NCBI RefSeq assembly: GCF_000004195.4 | Contig: NC_030683.2 | Span: 71,395,764-71,459,763 of the forward strand | Length of the DNA stretch: 64,000 bases | Direction: 5' to 3' | DNA from: Xenopus tropicalis | Taxonomy: Eukaryota; Chordata; Amphibia; Anura; Pipidae | Part shown: one piece after another, positions 10,464 to 22,319 of the stretch | How the letters are laid out: the number at the start of each line of letters is the position of its first letter | Numbering within the stretch: position 1 is the first letter of the stretch | Position numbers and translations under genes: made by a program | The notes under the pieces: generated by a model | The model's input: the letters and a program-made list of their open reading frames with translations, nothing else | Database searches by the model: none | Told to the model about the DNA's origin: nothing

Positions 10464-12129
10464 CATACATTATAATAGAGTAGAGTTTTACAACAGAGTA
10501 TGTACTATATCTAACATTTTAGTATTTGTAGAGTTTAACATACTTATAAGTGTATATCTTTTGGTTATATACTGACAATATATATATATATTGACTGTAT
10601 ATAGTGGAAGAAAGAGAAAGCCTTCCCTAGTTTAAATGCTTTAATAAAGCTGACATCTCAGATGACCCTTGCAAATGTAAGAACAAAACAGAGAAGGACA
10701 AGAGGTGAAGCAGAACATCAGGTAAAAGCATCAGTATGGTGAGAATAATTAGTTTGGGGGGTAAATTAAATGAGCAGCAAGAGGCCATGCACTATGTGCA
10801 TCACATGGTAATTAAACTCATACTCAGAGAAGCATGACGGCATTACTATACATTTCTGTTTTTATATATGTAATGAAGGGGTGTTTAGCTTTAAAGGGAC
10901 AATAGTTCAAGTTGCTTTAAAAGGTACAAGCAAAATGACTGAAACAGCCTTAAATAAAGCACCAGTACCACAAACACCTTGGGTGTTTTTTATTTTCTAT
11001 TATTTTTCTCCACTGAGTGTCAACTTTCTGAAATGCAGACTGTTGCTAGATGTCTGGAATCTTCCATTACCTATATATTACATTGAGGTTTTCTTTTCTC
11101 TCTTAATTTTTTCATTCTTACTATTTGCATAATATACATTAGCATTAATCTAATGAGACTTGTAATGTTACACTATAACTAATAATCAAGATTTAAAAAT
11201 ATCATTCTAATTGTACAATGCTGTTTATGTAACATATAACTCTGAACTCTGAGGCTCCACATTGATAATGAGGCTAAATATTGTACAACACCTTTCTGTT
11301 GAGGACTTTTTTGTATTCTTTATTTAACTATGGCTTATTTACAGTTAATGGCTATTACCTGAAGTGTTTATTTATTCATAAACTCTATGCATGAAGTTAT
11401 CAGTTTATAACAGTTAGCCAGTACATACCATATAATAGTGAGAGTCTTATACCTACAAAAAAGAAACTGGTATCACATGGCTCCTTTTCAAATTTTTCCA
11501 ATATGAGGACACAGCTAAATAATATGAAGGTAGTCTGCTTGAGAGTGTTGACAGTGGGGACCAGCTGAAGCACATTTTTACACTGCACATTCTCAGTAGA
11601 GTGAAATAGAGAGCTGTACCCAACAACCTAGTGTAAAGAAAAGGATAAAAAAAAAATCGGAAGTACCATATTAGTCCACTACTGCAATCTATTGCAGTGT
11701 CACCACTATTAGCCTTGGTTATCAATATTCAAACACCTTTTTCCATGATTTCAGTTTTCTTGGCAAAAATTGTGAATTTGATTTTCTGAAACTCAGTGAT
11801 TGTTTTACGCTACAAAAATTAGAATGCAAAAATTCAGTTTTTTAAGCTAGCATGAAGTCAGCGTCATTGAACTATAAAATTCAAGCTATTTTTCAATTTG
11901 AGTATTCAAAATTATTTTGATTTATGGCAGACATTGAATATAATGGGAAAAAATATAATTTCACTTTGTTATTTTTTTCATGTTTTACACAAACTAGTTT
12001 TTGTGATTCAAGGTTTTTAATAAATAAGTTCATGTTCATGACAGGTACAGTGTTGAGCCTGCAACCCTTACCCCTTCTCCTAGTTAAACCCACACCTCTA
12101 ACCCTTTCTCACATACAACACACATGAAC
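10464..12129. other. AT-rich stretch, no gene seen
   Basis: Only chance frames up to 90 codons. A small (TA)n run lies near 10580-10591. No recognised repeat or conserved motif. Confidence 0.6.
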
Positions 12130-12590
12130 ACTGTAGCTGGAAGAGAAGGCCACAATTATTTATTAACATAAAAACGTAACATCAGTTAACATTTTGTAAC
12201 AGTAATAAAACCGTTTGTATAACAAACATTTACAGTAACCAACAATCCTTACTCGCCTCCAAGGGACTGACCCTGAGCCCAAATGTAACGCCTGGTTCCT
12301 GCCTCCTTTTTCCCCAGCCCTAAACCAAGGCTAACTGCCTTCCAATCAGGACCCTAGGCCTACTGGGCTCTCCTTGTCAAGTACCCCCCTTAAACTTCCC
12401 CCTGGGGGCACAGAGTAAGGTACCCTCCACCAACTGCGACAACAACAACCTTCTTTCTCAGGGAGACGCTACGAGCTGCTGACTCTCCCGCCGTCTGGAT
12501 CCAACTGAGGTAAGATCGCGTCCCTTGTTAGACCATCCCCTTTGCCTGGGAATCTTCCTGATCACCCACTGGCTCGCCGTCTGAAACAGT
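12130..12590 (-). mobile_element. Possible retroelement 3' region, minus strand
   Basis: GC content rises sharply from about 12240. Minus strand ends with a TTAATAAATAATTGTGGCC segment, resembling TTAATAAAGCTGTGGCC at 56.77 kb, where an AATAAA signal also precedes GTGGCC. The plus strand of 12400-12560 is rich in CCCTCC and CCGCCGTC. No reading frame is decisive, so the family is unassigned. Confidence 0.3.
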
Positions 12591-12594
12591 AAAA

Positions 12595-12627
12595 GGGGGG
12601 GGGGGAGAAAAGGGGGGTGGGGGTGGT
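12595..12627 (+). other. Potential G-quadruplex tract
   Basis: An uninterrupted G11 run (12595-12605) is followed after AGAAAA by G6, T, G5 and TGG. These give at least four G-runs of three or more within 33 bp on the plus strand. Confidence 0.7.
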
Positions 12628-13737
12628 CCTTGCTCTTTCATGCCCTGCTTCCCTATGCTGTGCTTAGAGTCATTGGGCCCCAATATTTCAACTAAAAAAA
12701 ACACACACAAAAAGATTTTTGATAATTCTGCCTCCTTGTCTTAACCTTAGGCTTCTCAGTTTTGAGTAGATTGCCTTAGTTTTTGGATTAACAGTAGTTG
12801 TAGAAATATTTTAATTCTAAAATTAATTTAGAATAACACACATGAAGAGATTAGAGGATGACATCAATCAGTGAGCTGACTAGAGGACAATTCCCCCATA
12901 ACAGTGGAACATATCCCCTAGATTTTGATACTACACATTCTTTTAGAGAAATTCTATTCTTTTCATTCATTACCCCTACTTCCTATTCCCAAAAAGCAGA
13001 GTGAAAGATTACTATAGCAAGAAAAAGGTGTTTATTCCCTGAGGTTCCTACTTTTACAGATGGTTGCCCTTTTATTGGCCCATTGGAATCACCTGACTGT
13101 AGTTGGGAAGGGTGGGAGGTACAACTTAAAGCTGGCCACTGCTTCTGTATAAACTATAACAAAGAAAAGGAAAAGTTAAACTCACCATTAAATTCTAAAC
13201 TGTTAGATCAACAAAGATTTAGAATTTAGTGGTGAGAACAACTTTCCCTATTCTTTGTTCCAATCATTAATGGCCATTGTCCCGTTATTCTCTAAATGTA
13301 AGTAACATTGTTACCATTGGTATCAAATCAATTGATCCACAGAAAAAAAAGAAAAGCAAAGCCCAACATGTGGTGCTCAGAAAAAATACATTGTCTTTGG
13401 TAAATGCCACTTATTAAGGAAGCTAGTTATATGCAAATTTCTGATCCCAACAAAAAAAAAAAACCTTAGTTTAATAAAACTGTCCTTGAACTGACCATAA
13501 ACCTTTAATGAAACCTGGTAGTAACTCTCCTAATTGTGCATCAGCTATAGCCCAAAATCTCTTCTAAATGCTGATACCAAACTTTATGCTAAATTACTAC
13601 AGACTAAAACAACTTCTGAGTACCCTAATCCACACTGATCAAGTGTTAGTTGTGCCTAGCGGGGATGGGAGAGATAATACAACAAAGAATTTCACCTTAA
13701 TACATTATAGCCAATGCCAAAATCACACCCATGCTTC
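12628..13737. other. Stretch with no gene seen
   Basis: AT-rich, with an A12 run near 13450 and no recognised repeat. The 13130-13270 part has short CCTTTTATTGG-like (inverted CCAAT) sequence, without further support for a promoter. Confidence 0.5.
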
Positions 13738-14045
13738 TCTTCGCCCAGGCCCGGATTTGTGGAGAGGCCACAAAGGCCCGGGCCTAGGGTGACAGAAACC
13801 TGGGGGTGGCATGCCGCCCCGCCGCACTAAAATCTTTTAAAATTTTTGTTCACATACGGAGCAATGGGGACTTCTCCCCACTGCTCCGTATGCAACTTTG
13901 CGCGCAACCCTACCCCTCCGCTCTTCGCACATTGTGCATGCGCACGCAACCCTCCTGTTCGCGCATGCGCACTCGGGGGGAGGGGGGCGTGCGACTGGGG
14001 GCGGCCTAGGGGCGGCCGGGTTAGAAATCCGGCCCTGTTTTCGCC
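13738..14045. mobile_element. GC- and CpG-rich hAT-like MITE
   Basis: The element is 13746-14037. The left end CAGGCCCGGATTT and right end AAATCCGGCCCTG are inverted repeats with one mismatch. The flanks TCTTCGCC and TTTTCGCC match at 7 of 8 positions, consistent with an aged hAT duplication. The interior is the most CpG-dense DNA in the window, with GCGCATGCGCAC and GGCGGCC runs, so it may be scored as a CpG island. Overlapping frames of 67-99 codons reflect GC-rich sequence lacking stops. Confidence 0.75.
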
Positions 14046-14674
14046 GATGCAGAAAAGCATCAGACCCAGTGAATTGGAGCTTTCTCAGGGCCCACTCAAA
14101 AAGGCATGAAAAGCTCATGGCCTTGTATAGCGCCACAACAGCGAGAATTAGAGTTAATGGAAACCTGTCTGAACCATGTAAGCTTTCCAGTTGAACAAGA
14201 AAAAGATTTCCTCTCTCACCATTTGTTTATATCCCCACTATGGAGAACCAGATTCACGTCATAAGAAATAATCCTTTAATTCAGGGTCTTAAATTAGGCA
14301 CTCAAGGTGCATTTGCAGTTGATCTGTTTATTTACTTCAAATCCCTTTTGACATCAATTTCCCCGCTACACACAGAACATGAAACATACAGCAAATATAG
14401 CTATTTTAAGATTAATGTTTCAAAATCAGTAGCATTATCAATTTCACTGATCAGAAATTCCAAAGAATAAAAGAAAAACTCTCCTTTCTCTGGAAAACTA
14501 ACACTCTTAAATAACTGGAAATACATATGCCATGCAGTATTAACTACCAAAAACTTCTCATCCAAATCAAGTATGGCATTAAATGTGCAAGCATTACCAG
14601 CATTACCAGCACCTGAAAAAACAGCCAGGTCCTGAAAGATAGAGTCTCTACTGAATGTGGGTGACAGGAGACAA

Positions 14675-15366
14675 TTAGGGGCTGATTTATCAAAGTTCGA
14701 TTATCGGATCATTAAAAGTACAAGTACAAAAAATTTGTATTAAAGGAGAAGGAAAGGTAAAAACTAAGTAAGCTTTATCAGAAAGGTCTATGTAAATACA
14801 GCCATAAGCACTTACAGAAATACAGCACTGAGTTCTCTTTCAAAAGAACCAGGATTTCTTGTCTGTTTGTTTTCCTCTGCCAGAGACACGCAGCTCTCTC
14901 TTCTCTCCCCTCTCCTGCTCTCCCCTCCCTCAAAAATCCTAAAAACTCCCTCCCCCCCTTAGGAATGTGAGATCTGAGCCAATCAGCAGGAAGCTTCCTT
15001 ATAGTCTTAAATGGTATTTGTCGCAACGAGTACAAAAGTTTCAGATTCATTCAAGCTTCGATATCGTATCTTTCCTTGGGCCAGGTTGGAGCTGCAGAGT
15101 GCCATTGAGTCCTATGGGAGGCTTCAAAAATCATGCATTGAAGTGTCAAAGTCAGAAATGTTTTCCCGCCATTTACGATCATTCAGATACCAAAATTTTG
15201 TGACTATTGAATTGCCATTCGCAAACGATCGTTTCAATACGAAAATTTCAGAACTTTTGGATGAAATCTTTGTATTCAAATGAACGGAATTTTCGTGACT
15301 TTTGCAGTCTTTAGAAATGATTGGATTTCGTGATTTGGATTCGTACTTTAATGAATGTGCCCCTAG
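14675..15366. mobile_element. TTA-type MITE (PIF/Harbinger-like), interrupted
   Basis: It begins TTA-GGGGCTGATTTATCAAAG and ends TTAATGAATGTGCCCC-TAG, so the tips GGGGC and GCCCC are inverted. About 120 bp at 15018-15137 (landmarks CATTCAAGCTTCG, CCAGGTTGGAGCTGCAGAG, CCTATGGGAGGCTTC) matches the copy at 48926-49403. The right flank TAG instead of TTA suggests decay. A second element sits inside at 14744-15006. Confidence 0.65.
14740..15010. mobile_element. TTAA-flanked repeat nested in the 14.7 kb MITE
   Basis: AGGAGAAGGAAAGGTAAAAAC follows a TTAA at 14740-14743, and another TTAA lies at 15007-15010. The left part with AAGTAAGCTTTATCAG and AAGGTCTATGTAAATACA is a widespread Xenopus repeat that I recognise. 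The right tip is not a good inverted copy of the left, so the exact end is uncertain. TTAA flanks would fit piggyBac-type insertion. Confidence 0.55.
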
Positions 15367-17263
15367 TGTTTATATATGGGTCTCTGTAACTATTCCCATG
15401 TGGTAACTTTTTTGTAAAAAAAAGTTCAATCATGCATTCCCATGTAGTTGAACACAAAAGACAGGTAGTTACAGGGCCGTTATGCTATATGGCTGAAATT
15501 AATACATTTTGGTGATCAGCATTTATCAACATCAATACTGTAGCTGGGCAAAACCTATTATTGTATGTAATACATTTTACATTTGTTTACTGCATGTGCA
15601 AAATAATACAACAATATACAGACTACATAGATTTGCATATCAGAAATGTTAATATACAATAATTCATTCAGGTTTCTTTAGGTTATAAATATTGCTAAAA
15701 ATGTAGCAAGAACAGAAAATAAAACAAGGCAACAATAATGATGTGATTTATTTGATTGGGAACTTCAGCACTTATTTCTGCAAGGCCAGCTAGTGAAAAG
15801 AATGGCCAGGGGTATAAAAATGTAGGTCATAGGCAGAAGGATGCCTAATTGTTAGAGAATTGATTTACAGCCTGAAATGCTGAAAATATACCCTTTATTC
15901 CTCCTGGGTATCATTAAATGTATCAAATAAGAACAATCCATTGATGTATTTGAAAAATAAACGTCCTTCTGTTGCAATGTTTGAGATTTTGTATACCTTT
16001 TTTAACTCCTGATTTGTTGGGCTAATAGGGAAAGCTAGGAAAAGTTCATATAGAGTACAAGGGGAATGTATTGTTGCTGGTATTTTTAATGCTATAAAAT
16101 TCAGTCAATAGCTGTGCATTTATTTGCTGTGTGCAAAATACGGTGGTGTACTCACAGGCCATTCACTTGATTTGTGTCTTTTTGCCGCCCCTGGTAACTG
16201 GCTACTCATTGCCGCCTGAGGGAAGTTTCTCACCTTGCCTCATGGCAGGAGCGCCTCTGCATAAAGCTTACTATAATAATTAAATGCTAATGTTCTGTTT
16301 TGTGGACAATTAACAACCCATGTGTTCTGGGAGATTGATTTAAATAATATGGTCATAATAATTCAATATTCTGCTGTGAACTAAAACGATATAGGACATA
16401 ACAATATTACCTATATAACAGAAACATTTTCAGACCAAATGTTGATCTCTGAGGTGAACACTGTTTTTAGTGGCACATTGTGGTAGAGGAGATCACTGTG
16501 GAGGTTTTTCTGACCCTGGTGAACTCAATGATTGTGGTGTACATGGACCTGCCACCTGCTTAGGATAGGACTTTTGCAAGAACAGTTGACAGAAGAACTT
16601 TCATAGACCATAGACTTATTATAGACCAACTTCTTTAATTACTGTCAATCTTTTTTTTTAAAAACAATTCTCACATACTAAAATATTCTAATTATAAACT
16701 GAATACTCAATATCAAATATTATGTCATAATAATAAATGACCCCAATGCACTGCATCTACATCAACCAGAGGTCACACATTATTCTCATTATTACACTAA
16801 TAAATATTTGTATAAGAAGACAAAGCAGTTGTCACTAGATAAAGTTAATAACTGCTCCTACTCTGATGCAAAGGGGTAGACCAGGTTTACCACAGCAATT
16901 TGATTTATAGGAGTCATGGATGCCTATTTATTTAAAAAAAAAATGTGGATTTAGTGCTTGATTAATTAGCTCTGACAGCCACAAATTAAGACCTTAATGA
17001 ACCCTTTCTTATCTTTCTTATGATTAAAAGGGATACAAAGCTATTCTAAAAGATCTCCCCCTCTACAGCTAGATGTTGATTGATTTTAAGCTTAGAGTCT
17101 ACACAGGACAGCTATTCTGTGAAATGCTAAAATTGTACCTTATATCAAACTAATATCAAATTTAATATCCTATAGAAAGCTAATATACATCGGGAATCCT
17201 AGTAAGCGTACATATAAATTAGTTCATTATTAGTTCATCAGTTTTGGATTTTAGCTACTGTAA
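15367..17263. other. AT-rich stretch, no gene seen
   Basis: No supported coding region. A short repeat fragment at about 16180-16262 (GCCGCCCCTGG, then GCCGCCTGAGG, ending GGAGCGCCTCTG) looks like one end of another CpG-rich Xenopus MITE. No partner end is found. Confidence 0.5.
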
Positions 17264-17620
17264 CTTTCTGTAAGGAGCCCTGGGAGACCGTTTCATGTTC
17301 TTACCTTGATGCACGCCGGTCCCTGGTCTCCTATGGTCACTTTTGCCACCAAATTTGAATTTAAATTCTGGCTTGTTTTAAGTGCCCAAGCTGGTTCTGT
17401 GGTTATAGATCTTAGCTAAAGCCTTTTTTTTTACTTTTGCCTGACTTGACTTCGCCTCTGCCTGATCCCTTTTTGTACCACATTCACTGGAATACATTGG
17501 CCATGTGTAAGTCCAAAAGGGCGTCGGTGAACAGCAGGGTTGGCAGGGCTCTCCTGCTACACTTAAAAGGTACTCCTGGCAGTTTACTGGCTCTTCTACA
17601 CTACAATCCGTAACACTTTC
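17264..17620 (+). mobile_element. Solo LTR with 5-bp target duplication
   Basis: A 347-bp segment (17269-17615) starts TGTAAGGAGCCC and ends AATCCGTAACA, giving the TG...CA ends and inverted tips expected of an LTR. It is flanked by a perfect CTTTC duplication (17264-17268 and 17616-17620). The interior is rich in CTTTTGCCTGACTTGAC-type pyrimidine blocks, as in gypsy-type LTRs. No internal retroelement sequence adjoins it, so it is a solo LTR. Strand is a guess. Confidence 0.7.
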
Positions 17621-18488
17621 TTTGGAACTTGAACCAGAAATATACTGTTACTGTCTCTCAGTTAATAATAGGACCTCCTCAATTTATTCAAAATTACAGT
17701 TGTAAGCTGCAGGCTAAAAGGGGCATTTGTCCTTAATATATATAGCAATATGCTTAGGTGATTAGAATTCTTCAGGCTTTACTACCCCCAACATTTTTCA
17801 GGTGAATGGTTTGCTTTTTATAGCAGTAAAGGTAGGTTAATCTTCTCCACACTCTGTTTAAGATGTGGTTTCTCTTGGGATTGTTGAAATGTTTCATTAA
17901 TGCAAAAAGCTGAAGTTCTAATTGACCTCTAAGTACGTTCAGGTGTAACATATCTGCAGCAATCAAATGTAGAAATAGTCTATCCAGTATGCTATGTTTT
18001 CCTTCCCAAGATGGTTGAACTAATGACAGTTTATCATGGCTTTTATTTTCATTCTATACTGCATTTAGAAATGTTGGAATAGAATTGTAGTTTACTATGA
18101 TATGCTGTCAGTTATATCCCAATGGATTTTTCCCTGCCTTCTAGACCAAAGCAACTCAAAGCAAATCCGCTCAACTATGCACTTTGCCTTACATGAACAA
18201 AAATAAGTATTGGATTCTGACTCATACAGTGGACCCGTTCCGTGGGTGATTTTAAAGGATAAGTATGAAAATGTTACAATGCCAAAAAAAATAAAAAAGT
18301 AAGATAAAAGTTTAAGCTGAAACGAAAGAATCACTAGCAAAGGAATTTCACAAATATGGCTTAGCTGCAGAAAGAATACGGCTAGTTTCTATTTCAGGTA
18401 TATATATTTGACTCTTTGTGTCTTTTGGATGAGTGAAATAGTGCGTTTGATATATCCATTTCATATTTCTTTTCATTTGCTGTTTTTC
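17621..18488. other. Stretch with no gene seen
   Basis: A minus-strand AATAAA lies at about 18042-18047, downstream of the candidate exon at 18489-18734. It is the only feature that might matter. Confidence 0.4.
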
Positions 18489-18734
18489 TCAGCTGAGTGA
18501 CAACGTTGTTATATTTTCCAATGAACCATCTTTAATAAGAGGCTGCACAACAAAGAATGTGGTCATGCTGACTGTTCCTCTGACTCCAGAGACATCTCCA
18601 TTCTTATTTGTGGTTGGACAGTACTTCCTGTGCTTTATCAATTCTGCAGGGAAAGCCTGATTTAATTCGATAGTCACACCTTTATTTTCCTTATTTGTTG
18701 CATGCAGTTGTCCAGTTGATTGATCACTAGGACA
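18489..18734 (-). CDS. Candidate terminal coding exon, product unknown
   Basis: On the minus strand a TTTCATTGTAG acceptor-like sequence is followed by 81 open codons ending in TGA at 18491-18489. An in-frame stop lies within the putative acceptor, so the frame opens where an exon would start. The predicted peptide has a mixed, globular-looking composition (segments AFPAELIKHRKYCP and SMTTFFVVQPLIKDG), and the DNA is less AT-rich than its surroundings. No domain or family is recognised. An open run of this length can occur by chance in 64 kb, so this is a weak call. An AATAAA on this strand lies about 445 bp further on. Confidence 0.25.
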   Translation of the reverse strand, partial: CPSDQSTGQLHATNKENKGVTIELNQAFPAELIKHRKYCPTTNKNGDVSGVRGTVSMTTFFVVQPLIKDGSLENITTLSLS

Positions 18735-19149
18735 CTACAATGAAATTTTAATTATAGGTTCCTGAAATGTGATTAAATGGTGATTAAAGGAAAGGCAATA
18801 CTGTGTCTCGGTGTGGGTTAGCCTCATCAAGTTATTTTTAATAATGATGAAGAGATTCAACTTAATTAAAAAAAAAAAAATCTAGAACAATGAAAGTGAA
18901 TGTCTGTCTAGGTTTGAAGAACATTTCTTCAAAGCTCTTGGAAACACCTCAATGACTTTTAAAAATGCCAAACTTTTTAACTGTAATGAAGTAGTGCTCA
19001 TAAATGAAATGCTAAGCTTGTCAGAGGATACTTTCTACCAGGTCACAATATTGGCATTGCCAAAGTATAACAGATTTGATTATATCAACCTGCCTTCACT
19101 TTTTCAAGGGTAAAAGGAAAAGGAAAGAGTAAAGGGAAATTGAGAACAT

Positions 19150-19158
19150 TTATCTATC

Positions 19159-19217
<59 letters not shown>

Positions 19218-19239
19218 ATCTATCATCTATCTATCTATC

Positions 19240-19270
<31 letters not shown>

Positions 19271-19279
19271 CATCTACAG

Positions 19280-19341
<62 letters not shown>

Positions 19342-19404
19342 CAGTATCTAGCTATCTATCTATCTACAGTATCTAGCTATCTATCTATCTATCTATATAT
19401 CTAT
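19150..19404. repeat. Compound (TCTA)n/(TTTC)n microsatellite
   Basis: About 255 bp of TCTA tetranucleotides with an internal TTTC block near 19195-19217 and scattered CAGTATC interruptions. The ISIYLSIYL reading frame is an artefact of the repeat. Confidence 0.97.
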
Positions 19405-22319
19405 CGTTCAGCAACAGCTAAATTCTAAGGGAAGTCTATAACTTTTACATATGGAGGTATCTAATGATAAGGACAGACATAGTAAATTAAAACATTTATT
19501 CTAGTTAAAAATCTGTCTTCTTCTTGCTTAAATGGGGATACATAGATATTCCCACTGCCACTCTTACCCTTACCCTAACTTTGAGTAATGAGCAAGTTAG
19601 GGAGTGGCGACAGGCACAGGCAACAATGGAGCTCTGTACTAATCCCTACTCAATGGTTGGTAGTAAGGACATGGTTAGCTTGCACTTAATGTATCCTTTT
19701 TTGCTCCTTATTGCTCTTGCACTTCTGTCTGGTGTTGTTGTAAATGACCCCCATAGTTTCTAGCCTATCTGCTTGATTCACATCTAATTCTCATGAAATC
19801 CATGTGGTCAGCAGCTGCACTGTTTGCTCTCTGCAGCAAAAGCCAATCAAAATGCTGGCCAATTCCCAATTTGCTATAGCCCTAAAGCAGATGTTTTGGG
19901 GCTTTTTGTTTTTAAGATCTTCTTTTGCAGTCCAAAACGTAGTCAGCCACTGGGTTCACCTAAGGCTGCCAATGCTTATACCTTCAGGCTGAATGCTTAC
20001 ATTGTCAATTTCAAAATAATAAAAAATTACAACAACAAAATATCAGTCCTACAAAAACAAAAATATAACAGATAACATTACTTAGCATTCTGATAGCATA
20101 TCAATCATATAAAGCATTAAAGTAGTTAATCAATAACCCCTGAATAACATACCCATGAACATCATTCCCTTAATATTGGAACTTTACATATCAATCCCCC
20201 AACTTAATACCTTATATAGAGAAAGGGTTCGGTCTCAACATGGCTAATATTTAATGCCAAAACAGTATTGCTGGCTTTAATGGTCCAGAAGTTAAAAATG
20301 TAAATTGTTCTATTTAGATCAAAATAGGTCTCACAGTATAGATTTTAGGGACAAATAAATCATGCCTTGGTTGACTTGTAGCTTCTCCCAGGTTCTTTTA
20401 TCCCATGCTTCATAGGTTTGAGGTTCCCATAGAGTCCACAGGTTCCCCATAGGCTACTAATGTGTTTTCAAGGGCTTTAAGACATGCTGTGGTTTGATAT
20501 TTTTCCTGAACCATTTGGTTCTTTTTTTTTTTTTTTTTGTTTAATCCTTTATATGCCACAAATAATAAAATCTACATGACGATATATGTGGGAAGGAGAG
20601 TCAGCGGCCAGTTTGGCATTTTGTACATAATACGCTCAAACATAAACATGTAAGCCGTTTCTTTCTTTGCTGTCGAGTATACATCATGCATCATCTAAAT
20701 TGCCATGCCTGTCTTCCCTTGTGAAAATCTACCATAGACCTCCAACCTCCTCCACCTGCTCTGTATCTCAGCAAAATGCACCTCAGACTTAAGCTCTATC
20801 TTTTTTACAGGATTGTTCACTTGATACACCAGGGAGCAAAGTCTCACTACTGTATGGCAATCTGGGCAGTTTGTATACAGTACCATCAAACATAGTGAGA
20901 GATACAGTTTATTTCTACAAAGTAACACAATTGCAGGGAATATATATATACATTTACTGCATCCCTATTGCAAAAACACACAGACATACACACAAAATGG
21001 CAATGTCCCTATCGACAAATGACAAATATATATTTTTGTTCAGTGAATATGATTCAGCATACCAAGTGCATTGTACCTAAATGTCAGCAACAAATCAAGG
21101 AAAAAACAGTTATCTACATAAACATGCCGTCTTCTGAGTCAGCTTGTGCTAAGGACAAGGAACTGTGCTGACTGAGTAGAGTGCTATTTTGGGTGAGCAC
21201 TTAGGTTCTGCATTTATACTACAAAGCTTCCATTCTGACTACAAAACCTTTTGTAACCCTTTATTGGCACTTTCCATAATTTAAGGATTACACTAGCCTT
21301 CTCAACAGTTGGATATAGCTTAATTGCTGGCAATAGAAAATCCTTAAAACCCTTCAATCTGTTTTGTGGTAAGTCCTTATACAGTATACTATATAGAACA
21401 ATAAATGTTTTGCTTGATTACTACACGAAAATGAGTCTATAGCATAAAAAACAACCAGTAAATGTATCTGTAAATGGGCAATGGTTTACGGGGAGATTCC
21501 TAGCATATTGATACCCATGTGATTTTCAGTTCAGCGGGTAAGCAGCAAAACACTGGGAAAAAGTCTCTCTATTGACTTGTATGATAATGACCTAGACATT
21601 GGTGGTCCTCTTGCTGGACATGTGCTTATTGCTTGGAAATGCTTTATGTTCTAACTTGTTGAAGACTATTCTGAAAGGGCAGATTTATGAATGACTGAAC
21701 CAGGATTTGGAGCATTGTGCTAATTTTTAACAAACAGACACATTTGTGAAAGCATTTCTTTGTACACTAACACCTATCTGAACCCTTGCTCCCTAATGCA
21801 AATTGCATGCAGGAAGAAAGGATTCATATCATTATTTTTCACACCTACACTTATAATGTTTTTACCTTTTGGTAACCCTAATGATGAAAAATTAGACCCT
21901 AAAACTCATTGATTGCTATTTGTTAGTTGGGCAATTTTGCATTCTAACAATGCTGTTTTGCAATATACATGAATGTGTATGAAAATGTAAATGGTTTTAA
22001 AATTATTTGAAGATGTAATTACAATTAAAAACCGCTGCCTTACTGTGTATATTCTCTGCATTCCTGGTTCTGACTTCTGAAACAATCCATTCAATTCCAT
22101 TTGATTAACAGACCTCCAGAAAAACTGATTTACACTACAGCATATCGAGAACCTGAAAAAGGATAAAAATCCCTTCACGCATAGCTTTAAGTCAATCGAA
22201 ACAAAATAATTATTGTATATTAGAACATTGTTTTAAATTACATTTTCTTTCATTCTGCAAAAAAACAATTTTTGAGTAGAAGTTTGGTGATCCTGACTCC
22301 AGATACCTAGTAAGGGGGG
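19405..22319. other. AT-rich stretch, no gene seen
   Basis: No coding sequence or delimited repeat is recognised. A T17 run lies at 20522-20538. Short frames up to 90 codons show no protein-like features. Confidence 0.55.

Noticed and set aside
13827..14194. Overlapping frames of 77-99 codons on both strands
   Set aside because: Produced by GC-rich, stop-poor MITE sequence; no protein motif.
19140..19376. 78-codon frame of ISIYLSIYL repeats
   Set aside because: Translation of a TCTA microsatellite.
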